NCBI RefSeq assembly: GCF_018390635.1
Contig: NZ_JAHBGE010000010.1
Location: forward strand, 1 to 64,000
Direction: 5' to 3'
Origin: Ancylobacter lacus
GTDB taxonomy: Bacteria > Pseudomonadota > Alphaproteobacteria > Rhizobiales > Xanthobacteraceae
DNA length: 64,000 bases
This document shows positions 60,255-64,000 of this stretch, piece by piece. The notes beneath the pieces are model-generated. The model was not told the origin of the DNA. It made no database searches and saw only the letters and a list, made by a program, of their open reading frames with translations. Within the stretch, counting starts at the first letter, position 1. The number at the start of each line of letters is the position of its first letter. A program made the position numbers and the translations under genes.

Positions 60255-61757
60255 TCAATCGCCGATGATCTTCACCTTCTGCCCGTAGGACAACTTGTCC
60301 GCGCGGTCGAGCCCATTGATGATCAGGAAACGTTCCAGCGGCTTGTCGGGAACGTCCATCCGGGCGGCGAGCTTGTCGATGTTGTCGGTGAGGCCGACGC
60401 TCACCACGCGGACCCGCAGCGGCTTCACCTTTTCCGCTTCCTCTATCGAGACCCGCCGGAAGGTGTCCGCCGCTTCGCGGAAGGCGGCGTCGACCTCGGG
60501 GGTGAGTTCGCGGGCCGCGAAGATCATGCGGTAGACATCGGTGCCGAAGCGGATGGCGAACATGCGGAACGACCACTGGTCGCCCCGCGCCACCGCGGTT
60601 GCCGCGGGGAAGCCGTTCAGCACGAGGCTCTCGACCGAGTTGATCTCCACCCCGTCGATCCAGCCCGAGGAGAGATACTGGGCGAGGCTCTGGTCGCCCG
60701 TCACGCGCACCGCATCGAGCCGCAGCGCCTCCCGCCCGTCCGGCGTCGCGCCGAGCACCGCCTGCGGGGTGTTCTCCAGCGTGAAATGCTCCGGCGCCGT
60801 GAAGGTGAAGCCGAGCTTCGGGTGGAAGAACCGCCGGCCGCGGATGAAGCCTTCCTTGGGGTCGTCGCCATAAACCATGCCGTCGATGGCGGCGAGATAG
60901 ATGTCGCGGTCGCGCTCGCCCGGCTTGTCGGGCGACGCGTATTCGCGGGCATTGGCGATGGCGATCGAGATACGCTCCGGCGTCGCCGGGTGGCTGGCGA
61001 GGAAGTCCGTCGCGTCGGGGGTCGAGCTGCGGCCGATATCGGTCGACCGCAGGCTGGCCTGGCGCCCCATGTCGGTAAGGAAGCGCGAGGCGCCATAGGG
61101 ATCGAAGCCGGCGCGCGCGCTGATGCCGACGCCAATGGCATCGGCCTCCAGCTCCTGCGCTCGCGAGAAGCTCGCCAGCGACAGCCGGCTCCTCTCCAGC
61201 GCCAGCGCGCCGAGGTCGGAATCGTTCACGACATCGGAGATGACGCGACTCACCAGCACCGCCTGCTTCATCTGGTCCTCACGGATCGCGGCGTGGTTGG
61301 CGATCACATGGGCCATCTCGTGCGAGAGCACCGACGCCAGCTCGGACGTGTCATTGGCGAGCGCGAGCAGGCCGCGGGTCACATAGAGCGAGCCATTGGG
61401 CAGGGCGAAGGCGTTCACCGCCGGCGAATTGAGGATGGTGACGCGGTAGCGCAGGTCCGGCCGCTCGGAGGCGGCCACGAGCCGGGTCACGGTGTTCTGG
61501 ATCAGCGCCTGCAGCTTGGGATCGTCATACGAACCGCCATAGGAAGCGACGAGGCGCTCGTGCTCCTTGCGCTGGGCCGGGGTGAGGGTGTCCTCCAGCG
61601 CGAGCGGCTTCTGCGCCGCGCCGGTGTCGGGCGCGTTCTGGGCGTCGAGACTGGAGCAGGCGGCAAGCAGCAGCAGGCCGCCAATCAGCAGGAGCGCCCG
61701 CACGCCCTGCCCCGCAGCCGACACCGCCGTCATCCGTCGCGCCAAGCGCACGCTCAC
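60255..61757 (-). CDS. M48-family metalloprotease lipoprotein
   Basis: A 500-residue secreted M48 protease of the BepA/LoiP type. A signal peptide ends in the lipobox LAAC (Cys34). The zinc site is HEMAH at 146-150, with the third ligand in EADAIGVGISARAGFDPYG. The C-terminal third (about 330-500) ends with a LysM-like LSYGQKVKIIGD. It likely takes part in outer-membrane protein quality control. The GTG start overlaps the stop of the upstream nuclease gene (GTGA), which decides it over the ATG 24 bases inside. Confidence 0.9.
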   Translation of the reverse strand: MSVRLARRMTAVSAAGQGVRALLLIGGLLLLAACSSLDAQNAPDTGAAQKPLALEDTLTPAQRKEHERLVASYGGSYDDPKLQALIQNTVTRLVAASERPDLRYRVTILNSPAVNAFALPNGSLYVTRGLLALANDTSELASVLSHEMAHVIANHAAIREDQMKQAVLVSRVISDVVNDSDLGALALERSRLSLASFSRAQELEADAIGVGISARAGFDPYGASRFLTDMGRQASLRSTDIGRSSTPDATDFLASHPATPERISIAIANAREYASPDKPGERDRDIYLAAIDGMVYGDDPKEGFIRGRRFFHPKLGFTFTAPEHFTLENTPQAVLGATPDGREALRLDAVRVTGDQSLAQYLSSGWIDGVEINSVESLVLNGFPAATAVARGDQWSFRMFAIRFGTDVYRMIFAARELTPEVDAAFREAADTFRRVSIEEAEKVKPLRVRVVSVGLTDNIDKLAARMDVPDKPLERFLIINGLDRADKLSYGQKVKIIGD

Positions 61758-62620
61758 CGCTCGACCGCCTCCGCCTTTCCCTCGTCCGCCCCGGCATCCC
61801 GGCCGGTGGCGAGCCTCTCGACCTGTTCGGGCAGCCACGCCTCGATGGCTGGCCCACCCTCTTCAAACACTACCCCGCGAACCGAGACATCGCCCATCAC
61901 AAGGCGTTGCGGCTCCTTACCGAGCGCCGCGAAAGCCCGGCGCGCGCCGCCCGGAATCTGCACGGTGAAGTCCTTGCGCCAAACCGGGCCGAAATTGAGG
62001 TAATCCCGCTGCCGGGTCTGGCCGGAACTCATAACCCGACCCGCGACGATCGCGTAGCGGCCTTCGAAGCGGGAAACCGCCGCCGGATTGCGGGCCGGCA
62101 GCGGGAACACCCGCCACAACCCGCGTCGCGCCCGCGCCGCAGCGCCTTCCGCAACGGCGAGCGCTTCCCGGCAGGGTCCGGTGGCCTCGCCGGGACGCCA
62201 CACCGCGAGGCCGGCAGCGAGAAGCTCCTCCTGCAGCGTGCGGCCGCCCGCCTCGCCTGCGACGAGATAGGCCGCCTGCCTGCCGTAGCGGTCGACATCG
62301 CCCGCCGGATAAAGCCGGGCGGTTTGCCCCTGCAGCCGTCGTTCCAGGACGGCCCGCAGCGCCGCGGCCTGTCCGTCCTCACCGAAATCGGTCACCACGC
62401 CGGCGAGACGCACGGTGCGGCCATCCTCCAGCCGAAGGTCGCCGGCCTCCAGCACGGCGGCGATCCGCGCGCTCTCACCCGATCCCAGGCCGCATACCGA
62501 CGCCTCCGCGACGCCAGCCCGGGCCACCGGCGCCGACACCAGCAGCGCCAGTGCCAGAACGGCATGAAAGCGGAAGGCGGCGGCAGGTGCGCGGCGACCC
62601 GGAAGCTCCCCGCCACCCAT
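61754..62620 (-). CDS. Staphylococcal-nuclease-domain protein, exported
   Basis: A 288-residue exported protein with a thermonuclease (SNase)-like domain. The ATG giving MGGGELPGRR leads to a signal peptide ending ARAGVAEA. RLAGVVTDF, YGRQAAYLVA and LLAAGLAVWRPGEATGPC match the SNase beta-barrel order. A second OB-like region, RFEGRYAIVAGRVMSSGQTRQRDYLNFGPVWRKDF (parts), follows. Not all catalytic arginines and acids are clearly present, so nuclease activity is uncertain. Ends in an overlap with the protease gene. Upstream, the 348-base gap to the tRNA gene holds AT-rich DNA near 62680 and nothing coding that I can support. Confidence 0.82.
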   Translation of the reverse strand: MGGGELPGRRAPAAAFRFHAVLALALLVSAPVARAGVAEASVCGLGSGESARIAAVLEAGDLRLEDGRTVRLAGVVTDFGEDGQAAALRAVLERRLQGQTARLYPAGDVDRYGRQAAYLVAGEAGGRTLQEELLAAGLAVWRPGEATGPCREALAVAEGAAARARRGLWRVFPLPARNPAAVSRFEGRYAIVAGRVMSSGQTRQRDYLNFGPVWRKDFTVQIPGGARRAFAALGKEPQRLVMGDVSVRGVVFEEGGPAIEAWLPEQVERLATGRDAGADEGKAEAVER

Positions 62621-62968
62621 CAGACCCTTCGTCCGGGGACACGCGACTGCCATGGCGAAGCTGCGGATCTCAGAGAAATGATACAAACGAGAGAGTTTCC
62701 CTGTTTATAGCCCATCCGGGCACGCGCGCCCACGCGATTCTGATCCCGCGGCCGGGGCGCCGGGATCGCGGCGTCCGCCGGCCGCATCCGCGTTGTTACG
62801 GCGAGGCTTCGCGCCGCGGGCGAGAGAGCCCCCTGTCGCCTTGGCGCAGCCCACGTGTTAGATCACAGGCGCGACGGTGGAGGACTTGAACCGGACAGGG
62901 TATCTGGACCATAAGCCTGAGCGTCGACCGGCCCGCGGGTCCGGCCGGCAGCGCCGATCAAGCAGACG

Positions 62969-63045
62969 TCCCGGTAGCTCAGCAGGATAGAGCACAGGTT
63001 TCCTAAACCTGGGGTCAGGGGTTCGATTCCCTTCCGGGACACCAC
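62969..63045 (+). tRNA. tRNA-Arg (anticodon CCT)
   Basis: A 77-base tRNA folds well. The acceptor stem is gtcccgg/ccgggac with discriminator A and an encoded CCA. The D arm is gctc...gagc. The anticodon arm is caggt-ttcctaa-acctg with anticodon CCT at 63003-63005, which reads AGG (arginine). The T arm has ggttcgattcc. No second tRNA is adjacent. Confidence 0.96.
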
Positions 63046-63245
63046 TGCACACGGCATCCCACCCGTTCACCGGGCTCTCATCGACGCGACTGGCCCTGCG
63101 GCCTTGGCCATCCTGAACCCCATGGGGGCGATGGGAGAGGCAAGAGCCGAGGTGGCGCCACACCCTATGGCACCACCTTTTCGCTTGCGCCGGTCGACGT
63201 GCTCTCTTCTAAACGAAGAGTGCCCGACAGACGACGGACCGTGCC

Positions 63246-64000
63246 GTGAACCAGACTGCCGACTCCCACGCCCCGCCGGTCCCGGACATGCCGGACATCG
63301 CCTGTTCGCGCGGGTTCGGCACCTGGCTGGCCAGCCATCAGGTGAGCCTCGCGCTGTCGTCCTATCAGGCCGGGCAGCTCTTCCTCATCGGCCGATTGCC
63401 GGACGGACGTATCTCCTTCTTCCGGCGCGATTTCGAGCGTGCCATGGGCCTGTGGTACGAGGCCGACCGGCTGTACCTCGCCTCCATGGTGCAGATCTGG
63501 CGGCTCGAAAACGTGCTCGCCCCGGGCGAGATGGCCAATGACCATTTCGACCGGCTTTTCGTCGCCCGTCAGGCCAACATCACCGGTGATGTCGATGCCC
63601 ACGAGATCGCGGTGGAGGCGGGCGGGCGCGTGGTGTTCGTGAACACCCGTCATTCCTGCCTCGCCACCTTCAGCGAGCGCCACAGCTTCCGGCCGCTCTG
63701 GAAGCCGTCCTTCATCTCCAGGCTCGCGGCGGAGGACCGCTGCCACCTCAACGGTCTCGCCACCGAGAGCGGGCATGTCCGCTACGTCACCTGCTGCGCC
63801 CGCACCGATGCGGTCGATGGCTGGCGCGACCGCCGGATCGGCAGCGGGATGGTCATCCGGGTGGAGGACAATGCGGTGGTCGCCGACGGCTTCACCATGC
63901 CGCACTCGCCCCGCCTCTACCGCGGCCGGCTCTACGTGCTGGATTCGGGCCGCGGCTATCTCGTCCGCGTCGACCCGGCGACCGGCGCCCGCGAGGACAT
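63246..64000 (+). CDS. TIGR03032 family protein, 5' part only
   Basis: An open frame from GTG (or ATG at 63288) runs off the right end, giving 251 residues so far. It contains MPDIACSRGFGTWLASHQVSLALSSYQ in outline, FVNTRHSCLATFSERHSF, WKPSFISRLAAEDRCHLNGLA, DGWRDRRIGSGMVIRV and GFTMPHSPRLYRGRLYVLDSG. These are typical of TIGR03032 (DUF4915) proteins, probable beta-propellers of unknown function. The tRNA lies 200 bases upstream. The C-terminal part is missing from the window. Confidence 0.85.
   Translation, partial: MNQTADSHAPPVPDMPDIACSRGFGTWLASHQVSLALSSYQAGQLFLIGRLPDGRISFFRRDFERAMGLWYEADRLYLASMVQIWRLENVLAPGEMANDHFDRLFVARQANITGDVDAHEIAVEAGGRVVFVNTRHSCLATFSERHSFRPLWKPSFISRLAAEDRCHLNGLATESGHVRYVTCCARTDAVDGWRDRRIGSGMVIRVEDNAVVADGFTMPHSPRLYRGRLYVLDSGRGYLVRVDPATGARED

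Overview
The window is 64 kb of very GC-rich, densely packed chromosome with the gene content of a Hyphomicrobiales (Rhizobiales-type) alphaproteobacterium. Indicators are an NdvA-type glucan exporter, a zapE-mdh-suc-lpd cluster, an sdhCDAB operon, the helicase/S4-protein/fdxA/carD/rpoH neighbourhood, and DUF2849/DUF934 proteins around sulfite reductase. A Xanthobacteraceae-like member (Ancylobacter, Starkeya or Xanthobacter type) seems most likely. That placement is inferred from gene style and not from a phylogeny. I see no insertion sequence, prophage, CRISPR array or rRNA. One tRNA-Arg(CCT) is present near the right end.

Left end (0.2-12.2 kb): a CitE-like lyase with a DUF1737 protein, a DUF429 protein, then a sulfur-assimilation island. 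cysD and a fused cysN/cysC run leftward. DUF2849, sulfite reductase, DUF934 and an Fe-S-type APS reductase (cysH) run rightward from a shared control region that carries an inverted repeat. A sulfate-binding protein and cysT/cysW permeases follow, but no cysA ATPase, cysG or cysJ is present. Next come a YqaA-type membrane protein and hisE.

Middle (12.8-38.6 kb): NdvA-like exporter, D-Ala-D-Ala carboxypeptidase with an Ala/Lys/Pro tail, CobW GTPase, CAP-domain lipoprotein, DUF3772 MscS channel, GNAT, GST, S1 protease, zapE, DUF1003 protein. These are followed by the central TCA block mdh, sucA, sucB, lpdA. Between sucB and lpdA sit two small overlapping genes that look like the two halves of a membrane-anchored pentapeptide-repeat protein. 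xerC and priA are divergent, and a collagen-like lipoprotein follows priA convergently.

Right part (38.8-64 kb): a small ACT-like protein with an AEC transporter, gluQ, sdhCDAB, a PHB-depolymerase-like esterase, an M23 peptidase, an AlkA-family glycosylase, a carboxylesterase, an HNH endonuclease, dsbB, a phytase-like esterase, a queuosine-precursor transporter and rpmB. Then come DUF3108, a Suv3-like helicase, an S4 RNA-binding protein, fdxA, carD, an rpoH-type sigma factor, an M48 lipoprotein protease, a nuclease-domain protein, the tRNA, and the 5' part of a TIGR03032 gene that runs off the window.

Most of the window is core housekeeping. The best candidates for a second look are the split pentapeptide pair inside the 2-oxoglutarate dehydrogenase operon, a 28-bp perfect duplication shared by a DUF429 gene and the 3' flank of xerC, the palindromic control region of the cys genes, a 13-bp tandem repeat in front of the CobW gene, and a patch of unusual codon use inside the helicase gene.
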